A stretch of 64,000 nucleotides of DNA, from the NCBI GenBank assembly GCA_963920525.1, contig OY986438.1:123882920-123946919 (forward strand), in the 5' to 3' direction. This DNA comes from Dichetophora obliterata (Eukaryota; Arthropoda; Insecta; Diptera; Sciomyzidae). Positions 35,188 through 46,678 of the stretch are shown here, in pieces; within the stretch, counting starts at the first letter, position 1, and each line of letters starts with the position of its first letter. The notes under the pieces are model-generated. The model was not told the DNA's origin, searched no databases, and worked only from the letters and a program-made list of their open reading frames with translations. Position numbers and translations under genes: made by a program.

Positions 35188-36077
35188 CATTTGTTTTTGT
35201 ACGAATACGAATAAAATACTTGTAATATATACCAAACTACCCCCAATCTACGAATCCTATTCGTGATTGAGAACTACGAATAATATTCGTAGAAGGGACG
35301 CAGTTTTTAGTAATATTTACACACAAAATTGTTTGAATATAAGAATACGTGTTGAAAAGTTCTTGTTAAAAAAGGGTAAATGAAATGGAATCGTAACTTA
35401 TTACTGCGTCGAATACAACATACTATTTAAAAGTGCTTGCATGGTGTAGCTCAGCTTTATTTATAAATATACCTTAAATGAAGTATTTTTGAGTTCTCTT
35501 CAAAATATTTTAACATATATCTATAATGAGAACATCGTCATATAAAATCAAAACAGCCGTAAGTTACAATAAACTCAAAGTCGACTTTTTTATTGATTAT
35601 TGATGCACCTTATCAAAATACACTTTCCTGCTAAATTTTACACTCCTACAACTAAAAACGACGTTTTTATTAAAAAAGTTCTAAAATTCTTAAGTTCAAG
35701 AGCAGCGTACAAATACAATTGCAATTTAGAAAGTTTTTTGACTCTCCCGTAAAATTTTTTAATTGTAGCTTACGGCTCTTTGATTTAATATGAAGATATT
35801 TAAAAAATTTTCATTGCCTAGGGGGAGGAAGAGAACCGCTCTAGGGGGGAATTTGAGGAGTGAATAAACAAAACAAACATTTTTTTTTTACTTTCAAAAA
35901 CGTATTGAAATTATCGGCCTTTTTTAATGTTGTCGAACTTGTTCGCTACGAAAAAACAACCTTGCTGAGTCCAATAGAAATTACTTCGATTTTCTTAATT
36001 TGGCCTTAAAAGCGACATGAATATTGTAGACTTTTGGTACAAATTGCTTCTTTTAAAAATGGCATGGAAGAAAACTG
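35188..36077. other. AT-rich spacer
   Basis: No gene. 35200-35300 has TACGAATA-type motifs, also seen at 33690-33720. Frames near 35990-36070 (for example WHGRKLLNIELANFVKTL) belong to the hAT tail that follows. Confidence 0.5.
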
Positions 36078-36260
36078 TTGAATATAGAACTTGCAAATTT
36101 TGTTAAAACACTTCCTCACAGTTCAGCAACTGCTGAAAGAAAATTTATAGACCTTTCTTTTATAAAAATCAAATAAAGAAACAGACTCGAGTTTAAAATC
36201 ATTAATAATATAATGCTTTCCCAAACATTAATTAATGATGGAAATTATTCGCATTTTGTA
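36078..36260 (+). pseudogene. hAT transposase C-terminal relic
   Basis: The plus-strand reading NIELANFVKTLPHSSATAER, KFIDLSFIKIK, stop, then RNRLEFKIINNIMLSQTLI is the hAT dimerisation tail (SSATAER is the hallmark). HFVWSAKKL follows further on. Same subfamily as the tail at 19005-19125. No termini were recognised. Confidence 0.7.
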
Positions 36261-37234
36261 TGGTCAGCGAAAAAATTAATTTGTACGAGCATACATCTAG
36301 CCCTAAAAGGCACACCCAAAAATTACTACGAGAATACACATACGTGGTACAAATGTACCCACTAGCAATTTTTCGCTCTTTTCGAGTGTTTTTCAAACAA
36401 ACTTAATTTTTTTAATTATATCAACGAGTTTTTTTAAGGTACAACTTATTAATATTTTATGCATCCTATCAAAAATAATAACCAAAATCACTCTGCGCCT
36501 TTTTCTGAGGAAAACAAGAAATGTGTTAAAAAAAAACAATATGCTCACCACTTCTCTGTCCTTTTGCTGTAAAAATTACCTATAATTCTTTAAGGTTAAG
36601 CTTTTTTTTACAAGTTTTTTCAATTTTAACAAAAAAAAAAAAACCTTTTCATTTCATAATAAACTACTTTATTTCAGCATAAAAACCACGCGGGTACAAA
36701 CGTTTCCCGGGTGTGTAAGGTCGTAGGTGTCAACTTTGGAGGCTTATAGCTCCTCAACATTGACTTCGTCAAAAAAATGGCAGGTAGCGTTATTTAACTG
36801 TTGTTAAACTGGAACAACTTTTGCTAAGAAATGCCAAGTCATATGAAAGCTAGTTAAAAATGCAGTTTTGAATTTTTATTATTCTAACAACAAAACAAAC
36901 TTTTGTGTTATTTTTTGATTAATTAATATATCCATTAAATTACATTTTAAAGGTTTTCCCCATTAATTTGTACAAACACTCTACATGTTTCTTTGCTTTA
37001 ACATTGAAAGTTTTTATTCTTTAAAAATTATATTTTTTTTTTTAAATGCAACTTAGCTTAAAATAGCTCACAATTAAATTCATGTAAGAGTCAAAGAATA
37101 TATCACAATTAATTATCGTAACTAAGTTACTTTTATGATTTTTGTTAATTTTTGTACAAAAAAATTGATACGATATTGATCTCATGCAACCATATGTACA
37201 ATGAAATTATATATATAACTTTAAAAAACTGCAG
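36261..37234. other. AT-rich spacer
   Basis: No gene or clear repeat recognised. 36690-36740 is locally richer in GC (ACGCGGGTACAAACG). Confidence 0.4.
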
Positions 37235-37840
37235 AGGATGGGTTTCACTCAAGTTTCCATAGCTGGATAAGTTTCTACTTGTTGTTTTTGATAATGCGAA
37301 ATCCTTCGCATATGTGGCTACGTGTGGCGTTCCTCAAGGTAGCATTTTGGGCCCTCTTCCCTTTATCCTTTTCATTAAAGATATAACATTCTTTTTCCTC
37401 ACAGTAATAATTTGTTACATGCTGATGACCTTAAGATTTTCCTTAAAGCTAAAATTGTGGCGGATTCTGCATTTCTTCAAAGTGAAATTGATAAACTGTA
37501 TGATTGGTGCTCTAAAAATTGTCTCTTTATGAGTCTAGGAGAAATGTGTTTTCATGTCCTATTCGGGGTCTGTCATCGTATCATATTGACATTTCTAAGT
37601 TATCATCTGTGCATCAGTTTAAAGACCTTGGAGTTGTCTTCGATATTAAATTTTCGTTCGTCCCACATTTGGATTATATTTTTCCGAAGGCATATGCTAT
37701 GCTGACTTTTTTACGTCGTATTGGTTTGTGCTTTACGGATTCTTATACTTGGAAATCGTTGTTTACTAGTTTGGATTGTTCTAGACTTGAGAATGCGACC
37801 GTAGTGTGGACCCACAGTGTGCTGTGCATAAGATGATTTA
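37235..37840 (+). pseudogene. Jockey-group reverse transcriptase fragment
   Basis: Three frames together give VATCGVPQGSILGPL then FILFIKDI; LLHADDLKIFLKAKI (HADD in the place of YADD); and SSVHQFKDLGVVFDIKFSF, HLDYIFPKAYAML and SLDCSRLENATVVW. This is the RT palm and thumb of a Jockey-type LINE, truncated at both sides and frameshifted. Confidence 0.8.
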
Positions 37841-37875
37841 TGAAAAGTTAACTTATATTAGTTATCTGCTATAGA

Positions 37876-38966
37876 CATTGGCGTCGGAAGCGGGGGAAAA
37901 GGGGGGCAGTTTCCCCCACTTTTTTAGCTAGATAAACAATTTAAAAAGAAAACTTCAAAAGTTATTCAAAATGTCAGTTTTTTTTACAACGATAATATTT
38001 TTGTATTATATATTTTCCTCTTCTTTCTCTCTTCTTCATAAGCATGCTTGCGGATAACCATTTTTTTTCTCTGTGTTTGCAAAAAGATAGAACAAAATGT
38101 AGAGTTTCTACTGCAAACCCACCACTTCAGTTTTAAAGCACCCTTAAGTATGCAGCTTAATACTGTAATATTGTAATCGAAGCCTTCAACGGAAAAGTGC
38201 CTTCTGAACAAAATCTAAAAACAAAACTAGATCTTTATGCAGATGTCTTTGATGTGAGCGACCTCTACGCGCAGCTTAAATTGCTGAAGCAATTGTCTGG
38301 CCAAACACCTTCAAATTGTAGTGGCATTGTATCCCAATTTGCAAAAAATTCGGATACTATAAAAAAACTATTAAATGAAGTTGAAAAACTTATTGCTTTG
38401 CTTTTGACTGTGCCTGCATCAGCAGCTTCATCTGAGCGTTTTTTTAGTGCACTAAGACGACTTAAAACGTATCTTCGAGCAACTATGACACAGAAACGAC
38501 TCACTCATGCGGCACTTATACACATTCACAAAGATAAAACCGAAGAATTGAATTCGATGGAGGTGGTGAAAGAGTTTGTTTCTCGCAAGGACAGAAAGAA
38601 ACATTTTGGAATAATTTAAATTGATATAACTTTTTGTACCTTATTGTATTTAAACCGTGTAAAGATATACCTAGTCTTGCTTTATAAAAGCAACCATTAT
38701 TTCTTATATTTTCATATTACCATATGAAAAATCCTTTAAAGAATGATCTCTAATATTGAAATTGGAAGAACTTTTAAAAATAATGAAATTTTAATATTTT
38801 TTGTATATTTTTATATTTTTTTTTATTTTAAACTAAAATAAAAAATTTGTTTATTCACATTCATGTTTCTTTGAAAAAATTTTGGTGAACTTTTTTTGCA
38901 CCACCATTTGTACTGCCCCCCATTTGTACTGCCCCCCCCAGATGAAATTAGCTTCTGACGCGCTTG
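37876..38966 (+). mobile_element. 1.09-kb hAT element with GCTATAGA target duplication
   Basis: Exact 8-bp duplication GCTATAGA at 37868-37875 and 38967-38974. The left end is CATTGGCGTCGGAAGC and the right end reversed is CAAGCGCGTCAGAAGC, each with a G-run just inside. The length is far below an autonomous hAT; only the transposase tail is left. Confidence 0.9.
38197..38619 (+). CDS. truncated TTF/ZMYM1-like hAT transposase C-terminus
   Basis: About 140 residues, open to a TAA. It carries the hAT dimerisation tail: LLLTVPASAASSERFFSALR, RLKTYLRATMTQKRL, then LTHAALIHIHKDKTEEL. The A-S-S-E-R-F-F pattern and RLKTYLR wording match the TTF-zinc-finger/ZMYM1-like hAT group. The zinc finger and the DDE core are absent, so it has no catalytic ability. 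Its reading frame is undamaged, in contrast to the other hAT relics here. The first residues may not be native coding. Confidence 0.75.
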   Translation: MPSEQNLKTKLDLYADVFDVSDLYAQLKLLKQLSGQTPSNCSGIVSQFAKNSDTIKKLLNEVEKLIALLLTVPASAASSERFFSALRRLKTYLRATMTQKRLTHAALIHIHKDKTEELNSMEVVKEFVSRKDRKKHFGII

Positions 38967-38974
38967 GCTATAGA

Positions 38975-39363
38975 TGCACAATAACAGTTTTCAATTCTAT
39001 TTACTAATTATTAACTATTATAAAATAAAAAATTTTTACGTGTCAGCCTCGACGCGCTACTAAAGTTTACTTCTTTAGATCTTTTATCTTGGAATTTGAA
39101 ATATATTTAACAGAATTTATACATTATAAGGTAAATTGATTTTCTATACTATTAACATTTCCTTAAAAAGAAATATCAATATTGATAAATACAAATGAAA
39201 ATAAAACTTATTACTCTTATAGATATAAATGAAAGTGAAACTGCACAAATTGTTGTTTGATATTTGTATACGTTTAAATATACATACATAATATAGTTCA
39301 ACTGGCAATAGAAAGAAGCTGAATTTTTACACCAGTCTTGTCGCCTTCACTTTTCGATCATTA
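38975..39363. other. AT-rich spacer
   Basis: No gene. It ends in TTA (39361-39363), the target site of the Harbinger derivative. Confidence 0.4.
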
Positions 39364-39833
39364 AGGCCCAGTTATAATAAACGTAACTTAATGTGGTCTA
39401 ATGTAAATTGAGCAGTGCGTTCTTTCACTTATTGTTTCAAACAATTATTTCTTATACAAGTGATTATAATAAACGTAACGTAATGTAACGGGACGTAAAG
39501 ATCCGTTGGATTTCGATTTCTACGTTACTTTACATTGCGTCTTTTCACAGAGCAACAAAACATTGAGGTTAGATTCTATTATTGCGCTTTTTTAAATTGT
39601 TGAACTAAGCTTTTTGTTGAGTTTTCGTTATTAATGTGATATTTCTATATATCCACAGCTATGGATGACGAAGTTTTAATTGAACTAGTACGCGAACGTG
39701 TAATTATTTACTAAAAAAACTGCCTGGCTACTGCCTATTATAATTGCTACAAAGTTTTCTTACATAACGTCCCGTCCCGATAACAGTTGACAACACACCG
39801 TTACTTTACATTACATCTATTATAATTCTACCT
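39364..39833 (+). mobile_element. 470-bp PIF/Harbinger derivative carrying a MADF start
   Basis: The flanks are TTA on both sides (39361-39363 and 39834-39836). The left end is AGGCCCAGTTATAATAAACG; the right end, reversed, is AGGTAGAATTATAATAGATG. Inside, after an acceptor-like CCACAG, lies ATGGATGACGAAG (from 39661) reading MDDEVLIELVRERVIIY then stop. This resembles the first helix of a MADF (Myb-like) domain, the DNA-binding partner protein of PIF/Harbinger elements. It is a deletion derivative. Confidence 0.75.
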
Positions 39834-39869
39834 TTACAAACTTTTCATATTGGCTGCTTTTTTAGCTCA

Positions 39870-39930
39870 CTTACAATAACTTCAATATTTTCATGTGTGT
39901 TGTTATTCTAAGAATTGACTTCGTCGTGGC
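39870..39930 (+). repeat. dispersed repeat, copy C
   Basis: TTACAATAACTTCAATATTT followed by TTGTTATTCTAAGAATTGAC. A diverged copy of 5576-5640, also related to 4614-4672 and 52247-52300. Confidence 0.5.
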
Positions 39931-40404
39931 ATAGCGCAGCGACATCAAGAATTGTTGTTGTTTTTTGTTATTAGGTCATTGGTTTCAGGGTTGATATTGT
40001 CGGTGCAATTGTACTTTTTTGGTACAATTTTAAATTCTCTCTACTTTCCTTCTACCAAAGCGTTTGCGTTACATTTTATTTTACTCTATAATAAACACAG
40101 ATCTTAGAACATAGGGATGTTCTGCTCGACTTCGACTTTTTCAACCGTTGAAAATGTAAAAGTCGACTCATCGACTTTTTGAACTCTTTGTTGAAGTCGA
40201 CTTTTCAACTTTTTTCGACTTTTTAAAAATATTTTTGTATCGCTCTTGTAGGGCAGTTAAGAAGCAAATGATTCAATATGAAAAATGTGTTTTATTGTTA
40301 AAAAATAAACAAAAACATGGTACTTCAATAAATAAATATTATAAAAAAAAACAAAATATTGCAATTTTAGTTGTTATATAGATAATGAGACTTCTTATTA
40401 AACA

Positions 40405-40575
40405 TTTTTTCCGGGTAATCGGAAAAGGGAGAGTTTAAATATATTTTGGAAATGTTTAATGCAAATTTCTTCATCAACCGTCGATATTTATGAAAGTAAA
40501 AAAAAATGTGATGTCTCTATCTGCTATATTAAAAATGAAAACTCCCTTTTCCGATTCTCCAGGAAATTTTATAAG
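40405..40575. repeat. hairpin repeat with GAATCGGAAAAGGGAG arms
   Basis: Left arm TTTTCCGGGTAATCGGAAAA pairs with the right arm, which reads TTTCCTGGAGAATCGGAAAA when reversed. Arm wording is close to the MITE at 18639-18848. Confidence 0.5.
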
Positions 40576-40856
40576 GAAAGCATTTGTCTAGTTTTTTTTT
40601 GCATAAGCGGTACATGTAAATTTTATTTTTGTGTTAGATTTAACTTTAGATCATCCCTCCAGGAAAAACCGGAAGGCTTCCATTTAAAAGTGATAAAGAA
40701 ACATTCCCCATCGTATCTTTTGGAAGCTTAAGGGTAGTTTTGTAATTATATTGTTTCCAAACCGCTTCTTTCAGAATGCATGTGGAAACTTTTGCTTATT
40801 GTCAAGCAATGACAATCGAAAATATTAATATCATTGTTTTCTAGCCGCTTATTGTA

Positions 40857-41170
40857 GAATTCGATAGTCTAGTGGTAGCGCGCTCGACTGTCGCTCAGGG
40901 GTCGAGTCCTGGCCGAATCCATTTTCATACAGGGGAGAGGAATGTTTCCACATTAATTCTTAAAACAGGGGAGAGGACTGCTTCCAATTCACTTTTGAGG
41001 ACAGTGGAGAGGACTGTTTCTACATGACTTTTTAACACAGCAGGGAGGAATGTTTCCCTCTAATGACATGCTATGTAAAAAAAGCAATGGAGTGTGCAAA
41101 AAAGGGGAATGCTTCCTACATTCCATGGAATGTTTCCTGGTAACATCCGGGAATGCTCACATTTCCTGGA
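40857..41170 (+). mobile_element. tRNA-like SINE with a ~37-bp tandem-repeat body
   Basis: 40857-40920 is tRNA-like: acceptor arms GAATTCG/CGAATCC with 6 of 7 pairs, an A box TAGTCTAGTGGT and a B box GGGTCGAGTCC (one change from consensus). It is followed by four units of about 36-38 bp near 40931, 40967, 41005 and 41040, each beginning CAGGGGAGAGGAATG or a close variant, then further GGAATG/TTTCC motifs to about 41170. The 64-nt head is too short and mispaired for a working tRNA. A SINE with internal tandem repeats is the better reading. Confidence 0.6.
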
Positions 41171-41321
41171 GGGATTTTAACGTAGAGATGTGAACTTTTT
41201 GGAGTTGACGACTTTGTTATCGTACTATCGTTTACCATTTAAAAATTAATTTCGAAAAAGTGGCACTAACGTGAATTCGGCGGATAGGGCTCGATATATT
41301 TGTGCGCAAGTGAATGCACAA

Positions 41322-41900
41322 TTAACGGAACCACATATCTTCACCAACTGAACGTAGAAAAACTGACATGTTAAGATGTTCTGGCGAAAGCCTATTTCGC
41401 ACTTGGTTCGCTATGAGACCAACATGAGAAAATAGACTTTCGGATGGCACCAAAGTTGCAACAATTGATAAATTTTTTTTGCAACGACCCAAACAAAAGG
41501 AAATTCAGTTTACATGCATTTCCAGACAACAAGCAAATTTTTACTAAGTTTTCGATCAACAGCTGGGCGAGCCTTATAAAGGCGCAGCTGAGTGGGCATC
41601 CCTTCAAATTCATCAGTTGTGGAGTCCATGTTTGTTTACAAACAAACATAATATCCAAAAATCATAATATGTCACTGTTATTATTAGATGTCGATGCCGC
41701 TATCACAACTTCTTCATTTGAAATTCTTGCTTGCCTCATCTCGGCATTCACAAGATCACCTAAATAGAGAGAGGGGGTAATTTTGCAGTAATTATTTATG
41801 TACTGTTGCTTACCAAGGTGAAAGATTGTTTGAGAACACTCACGGATATTTTGAAATGCATGCTTTTTGAACCTAGGATCTTAAAGTGTTAAAGAAGCGT
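41322..41900 (-). pseudogene. hAT transposase tail
   Basis: 41468-41322 on the minus strand reads SIVATLVPSESLFSHVGLIA, NQVRNRLSPEHLNMSVFL then SVGEDMWFR and a stop, the C-terminal dimerisation region of a BED-type hAT transposase. Just upstream, in a shifted frame, is FPFVWVVAKK. Nothing catalytic could be read beyond 41600. The open frames at 41392-41767 on either strand are in the wrong frame. Confidence 0.7.
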
Positions 41901-42756
41901 GTGGTTTTACCAATTCAATTTTGTAATTTTTTTTGTGATTTTAATGGCAAGCACTCGGTTTAAATGACTTAAAGCAGAACATTCCTCTATTTTCTATAAT
42001 AAAAAAATTAATACATTTGAGCGTAATTTGAATATTGTGAATTTAAATCTGTATTAACAGCCCTATTCTGGAAAAATAACAATTGTTACCCAGCATTCTT
42101 GATATTTCTATGTGTTTGTTGTAATTTTTTTTTTTCAAAACAAAATTTGGGGCTCAAAAATAACAAACTTTGATAAAAATTGTCACCTGCTTTTCAAATA
42201 GTGACAATTTCATTAAAACATTTTGTTACGCGTGTAACGTAATCAGATGATAAGCAATAAAGTCTCTTTTTTTAATTCTGCCGATCACTATTTTACATTT
42301 ATCGAATCAAGAGTTGCCAACGCAGCTTTATTTGTTGTTAAACAGCTATTTCGTTTATTAGTTTAGAGAAGACAGTTCTCAGATTGGCGTTGAAATCAAA
42401 AAAGGTCGAAAGGAGAAGTCGAAAGTAAAAGTCGACTTTCGACTTATTTCAACTTCGACTTGCACATCCCTATTAGAACAAAAAGTAAGCAAACGATTAA
42501 AAAGAATTAAAAAATTTATCTAGTGCTGAATTTTGGTACTTTGTAAAATGCAGAAAAAATTATTTTAAAGTGTCGGTTTTCTCCTATTTATATAAAATTG
42601 CTTAAGGAATTCTTTCAATTTCTCATTCGACAGCAAATGTTCAAAGAATACTTTATTTTCAAATTTAAAAAAAGTTTATTCAAAACAGACTGCAGATTGC
42701 AACAATTTTTTTTTAATTTAATTCAGGCAAAATTTTTTTTGAAATCTTGTGACTAA

Positions 42757-44408
42757 ATGCGCACACGTTACATTACCAACAAAAACTGCCCTTGGTTTAC
42801 TGAGTCTGTCAAATTAGCACTTAAAAAAAGGAACAGAGCTTACAGCAAGTGGAAGCGGCATACCAATTTATTAAACTGGGAGGAATATAAAAAAGCCAGG
42901 AATGAAGCTACAAATTCTATAAGAGTTTCCAAAAAGTTGTACTTTATGTCAAAATTAAATCCAATTTTACCATCTAAACAGTTGTGGAAAAACCTGAAGA
43001 GCTTCGGTGTATATAATAAAGAAACCGAACCGTGTGATATTAACCCAAACTTGCTAAATGATTATTTCGTTACTAATACTACATCTACGGCCTCCTTTAT
43101 ATCTGCATATGTTGATGAACCTTTCAGTATGTGTCCCTATGAGTTTCAATTTAGCACAGTGAATGAAATGGACATAGCACGTTGTATTAAAAAAATAAAA
43201 TCAAACGCCACTGGTGTTGATGGCATCAGCATTAAATTTATTAAATATATTTTACCTTATGTACTGAGTCCACTTGCACATATTATAAATCAGTGTTTTA
43301 CCACTTCCAGTTATCCTAATCTGTGGAAAGTAGCAACTGTTATTCCCATCGCGAAAAAAACCAATGCTTGCGGACCATCCGATTTCCGTCCAATAAGCTT
43401 ATTGTCTTCGTTGTCCAAAATATGCGAGCACCTCATGGCTGAACAAATTGTCCACCATATAAATACTTTTGACCTAATACATAATTTGCAGTCGGGCTTC
43501 CGACCTGGACATAGCTGTTCCTCTGCTATGGTAAAAATCTTGGATGACATTAGAGTGCCATATGATATGGGCCATTTGAGCTTACTCTGCCTGTTAGACT
43601 TCTCTAAAGCGTTTGACACCGTGAACCATTTTTAACTGTGTAGAAAACTCATGCATAACTTTGGTTTTTCTGATACGTCTGTTCGTTTCATGTTTAGCTA
43701 TTTAAATGGCAGGTCTCAAAGAGTAAGGGTAAAAAACAATTTCTCGTCTTTAAAAGCTACCAGAAGTGGAGTTCCGCAAGGCTCAGTTCTTGGCCCAATT
43801 CTGTTTACCATGTTCATAAATGATATTTTTAGAACATGCAATCATGTAACCATGCATGCTTATGCTGATGACCTGCAGTTGTATATGTCCAGACCCAATT
43901 GTATCTCTGAAGATTTATGTGCAAGAGTGAACGAAGATTTAAATTTGGTGGCAAATTGGGCCAAAGCTAATATGCTGGAATTGAATCGTCTTAAATCGTA
44001 TGTGTTACCGATTTCACAAACACCTTATATGAATCTCGATGTTCCCCCTATTTTCCTAAATGGCGTTGAGCTAAAATTTGTAAGAAAGGCTTCTATTCTC
44101 GGCTACCAAATAAACTCGTCGTTGTCTTGTGAAGATCATGTAAACTCCTGCGTTAGTAAAATTTATTATGTTCTCAGAAATCTTCGGATGACTGCTGCGT
44201 TCGTACCTGTTGAAACTAGAAAGAAGCTTGTCTTACAGCTGTTATTGCCAATATTTTCTTATGCGGAAGTCGTTTATAGCAAACTTGACTCGAGATCTAT
44301 GCACAAAATTCAAGTTGCATTTAACAACTCTACACGCTATGTTTATGATCTTCGGAGGTATGAGCATATAACACCCTTTAATAAACAGTTACACTGTGCA
44401 ACAACCAA
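42757..44408 (+). pseudogene. CR1/I-group LINE ORF2, 5' part, one internal stop
   Basis: Begins near MRTRYITNKNCPWFTESVKL and KKRNRAYSKWKRH (pre-RT linker). The reverse transcriptase follows: WKVATVIPIAKKTNACGPSD, FRPISLLSSLSKICEHL, LLDFSKAFDTVNHF, then TAA at 43633-43635 in the same frame, then RSGVPQGSVLGPILF and MHAYADDLQLYMS, and thumb motifs (ILGYQINSSLSCEDHV, SYAEVVYSKLD, YDLRRYEHITPFNKQ). The single stop is the only damage up to the break at 44408, where a DNA element is inserted. The C-terminus resumes at about 47165. No endonuclease is seen upstream, so it is 5'-truncated. Confidence 0.88.
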
Positions 44409-44516
44409 AATGGGAATGGGATGAGACCAACTGCAAATGAAAGTTGACATTATCCATAACAAAACCTCCAAGGATTTTTTTTAGTTCAGTGCGAGATTTT
44501 TTTTTACACGCATTTG
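44409..44516 (+). repeat. left terminal inverted repeat of the 2.75-kb element
   Basis: Complementary to 47053-47161 over about 107 bp with about five substitutions. Carries ACCAACTGCAAATG and TACACGCATTTGA at its inner end. Confidence 0.85.
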
Positions 44517-44796
44517 ATCAAAGAGTAAATAATCTGGCATTACTCAACTCTGAACGGCCATCTTTAAAAACAGCCAATCACAACTTAGCTTCTATCCAAC
44601 AGAATTGCTGTATGTATAGTACTTTTGGTTAATCAAATATAGACGCTTGGGTTCGACAGTCAACAGTCAACAAAAAAAATTTTGTAAAATTTTTGTATTT
44701 CAATAAAGAAATATAAATTTTAAATTTGTATATTGTAACAAATTCATTTTATTTCAATTTGTGTAGTAAGAGAATCTACTAAGACAACAACTGAAG

Positions 44797-46678
44797 ATGG
44801 CGCAAAGCCGGAATGAATGTTTACAGCATTTGAAATATTATTGTTATATTTGTGGAAAATATAATAGGCAAAAAAATTTGGTGCCAAAGTATGAGAGCAT
44901 GAAACAATTGTATTTAGAGTATTTTGGAGCAGAGGTTATTGAGAATGTGGATTGGGTACCTGAAAAAGTGTGCAGAACTTGCAATGGTTCTTTAACTAAA
45001 TGGTCACAAAACAAAAGGAAGTCAATGCAATTTGGTGTTCCAATGTTATGGTACAATCCAGGTAATTTTTTTAAATTTTTGCTTGTAGAAAACATGTATT
45101 TTATCAAATATATTAATTTTATTTCTGAGGTATACACATTAAATCACAGTGTTATATGTGTTTAAATAGTATTAAAGGAAGAAACAGATATAATAGAGCA
45201 GGCATGGTATATGTTGGTACACAACATGCAGAATTACCTAAACAACATTCAGAGTTTATTCCAATACCAAAACCAGTAAGTGTAGATGTAACCTCCGTAG
45301 TATCTACAAATGTTGCAGAGACAATTAGAGACGATCCTACTTACGAGCCTTCTGAGCTTAACAATCGTATGATACCAATATCACAAAACTGGTTAGATGA
45401 AGTTCTAAAACGCGTGAATATGTCGAAGCGTGATTCAGAGTATGTTGCACGTAAACTAAAAGAAAACAATTTACTAGAACCTGGTGTTAGAATAACGGCT
45501 TATCGTAATCGTCAAGCAGTATTTCAACAATATTTCTTTGTCAACGAAGAAAATACATTCGTTTACTGTAATGATATTGAAAAACTTATGGCAGAAATGG
45601 GTATGAAGTATGTTCCTCATAAATGGAGATTATTTATAGATTCTTCAAAAACCAGTATGAAAGCAGTTTTATTGTATACCAATAACAAAAAACCAAGCAT
45701 TCCAATAGCATACAATTTGAATACTAAAGAAACCTACGAATCAGTAAAATCTCTACTGGAATCAGTGAATTATGAAAATCATAAATGGCGTATATGCTGT
45801 GATTTAAAAATGGTTGCCTTGCTTTGTGGCCTACAAGGTGGCTATACGAAAAACATGTGCTTTATATGCTTGTGGAACACACGTTACAAAGGCAATCAAT
45901 ATCAAAAGGCTGACTGGGAAAAGAGAGACGATTTTCGTGTTGGAACGGCAAATGTTATCCATGAACCCCTTGTACCAGCAGATAAAATATTGCTACCACC
46001 ACTTCATATAAAACTGGGTCTTTTCAAAAATTTTGTAAAAGTGTTTTCTGTAGATGAACCAGCTTTTACTACTTTAAGATCTAAATTTCCACGACTCAGT
46101 GCTAGCAAAGTTAAAGAAGGTATTGTATAAAAATAAAATAAATGATCTTAAAAAATGAATTTACAATATTTTTTTCTCATTTTACAGGAATGTTTAATGG
46201 TCCAGACATTAGAAGATTAATGAAAAATAATGATTTTGATAATTCATTGAATCCAAATCAAATAATTGCATGGAATGCAATTAAAGACGTGATAGAAAAT
46301 GTTCTTGGTAAGAAACGAGAAGCAGATAGTGCAGAAAGAGTTAAATGTCTCTTGAAAGCCTTTGAGGTACTTGGTGTGAATATGTCACTAAAAGTTCATT
46401 TTCTCCATCATCATATGGATTGGTTTGAAAAACAACTTTCCACCGAATCTGATGAGCAAGGTGAACGTTTTCACCAAGTAGCTTTAACCATGGAAACTAG
46501 GTACAGAGGGAAGAGACTAGACTCTATGTTAGGAGACTTATGCTGGTGGTTAAAGAGAACAACCGATGAAGAGGATACTGATGAAGAGCAAGAACTACAA
46601 ACATACAGACATTCACCACCTACTACTTCTTTTGCTAATTCAAACATGGAAATCGACAGTGATAGTGATGATGATTAA
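44797..46678 (+). CDS. putative transposase-like protein, 581 aa, three exons
   Basis: Proposed exons 44797-45061, 45130-46119 and 46188-46678 with two 68-bp GT-AG introns. They total 1746 nt, and the frame closes at TAA. Residues: C16-x2-C19 and C59-x2-C62 (a ZAD-like zinc-binding arrangement), KRKSMQFGVPMLWYNP (73-88), C96-x2-C99 across the first junction, LFIDSSKTSMKAVLL (D259), RICCDLKMVALLCGLQGGYT (D313), C332-x2-C335, ILLPPLHIKLGLFKNFVK (379 on), KVKEGMFNGPDIRRLM across the second junction, MSLKVHFLHHHMDWF and DEQGERFHQ (E511), then an acidic tail. From memory, proteins with this wording recur in many copies in arthropod genomes, without a functional name. D259, D313 and E511 could form a DDE set; that is inference. 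A polyadenylation signal lies at about 46715. Confidence 0.82.

Larger units (their letters stand above)
40112..42472 (-). mobile_element. 2.36-kb hAT element with TTAGAACA target duplication
   Basis: Exact 8-bp duplication TTAGAACA at 40104-40111 and 42473-42480. The left end is TAGGGATGTTCTGCTCGACT and the right end reversed is TAGGGATGTGCAAGTCGAAG; both continue into GTCGACTTTT-type subterminal repeats. The transposase remnant is on the minus strand (41322-41900). A tRNA-like SINE and a hairpin repeat lie inside. Confidence 0.9.

Noticed and set aside
40857..40920. Functional tRNA gene
   Set aside because: The head is 64 nt, the acceptor has a mismatch, the T stem pairs poorly, and it is fused to tandem repeats. 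A SINE is more likely.
41444..41767. 107-codon plus-strand frame in the hAT
   Set aside because: Antisense to the hAT C-terminal motif at 41468-41322.
44375..44408. Longer inverted repeat for the 2.75-kb element
   Set aside because: Weak similarity to the reversed right flank, but this stretch still encodes the LINE motif ITPFNKQ, so it belongs to the target.
44444..44632. 62-codon frame between the left inverted repeat and the 581-residue gene
   Set aside because: Starts inside the inverted repeat in poly-T sequence; its later part (LLNSERPSLKTANHNL) is not recognised and is more likely upstream noncoding DNA.
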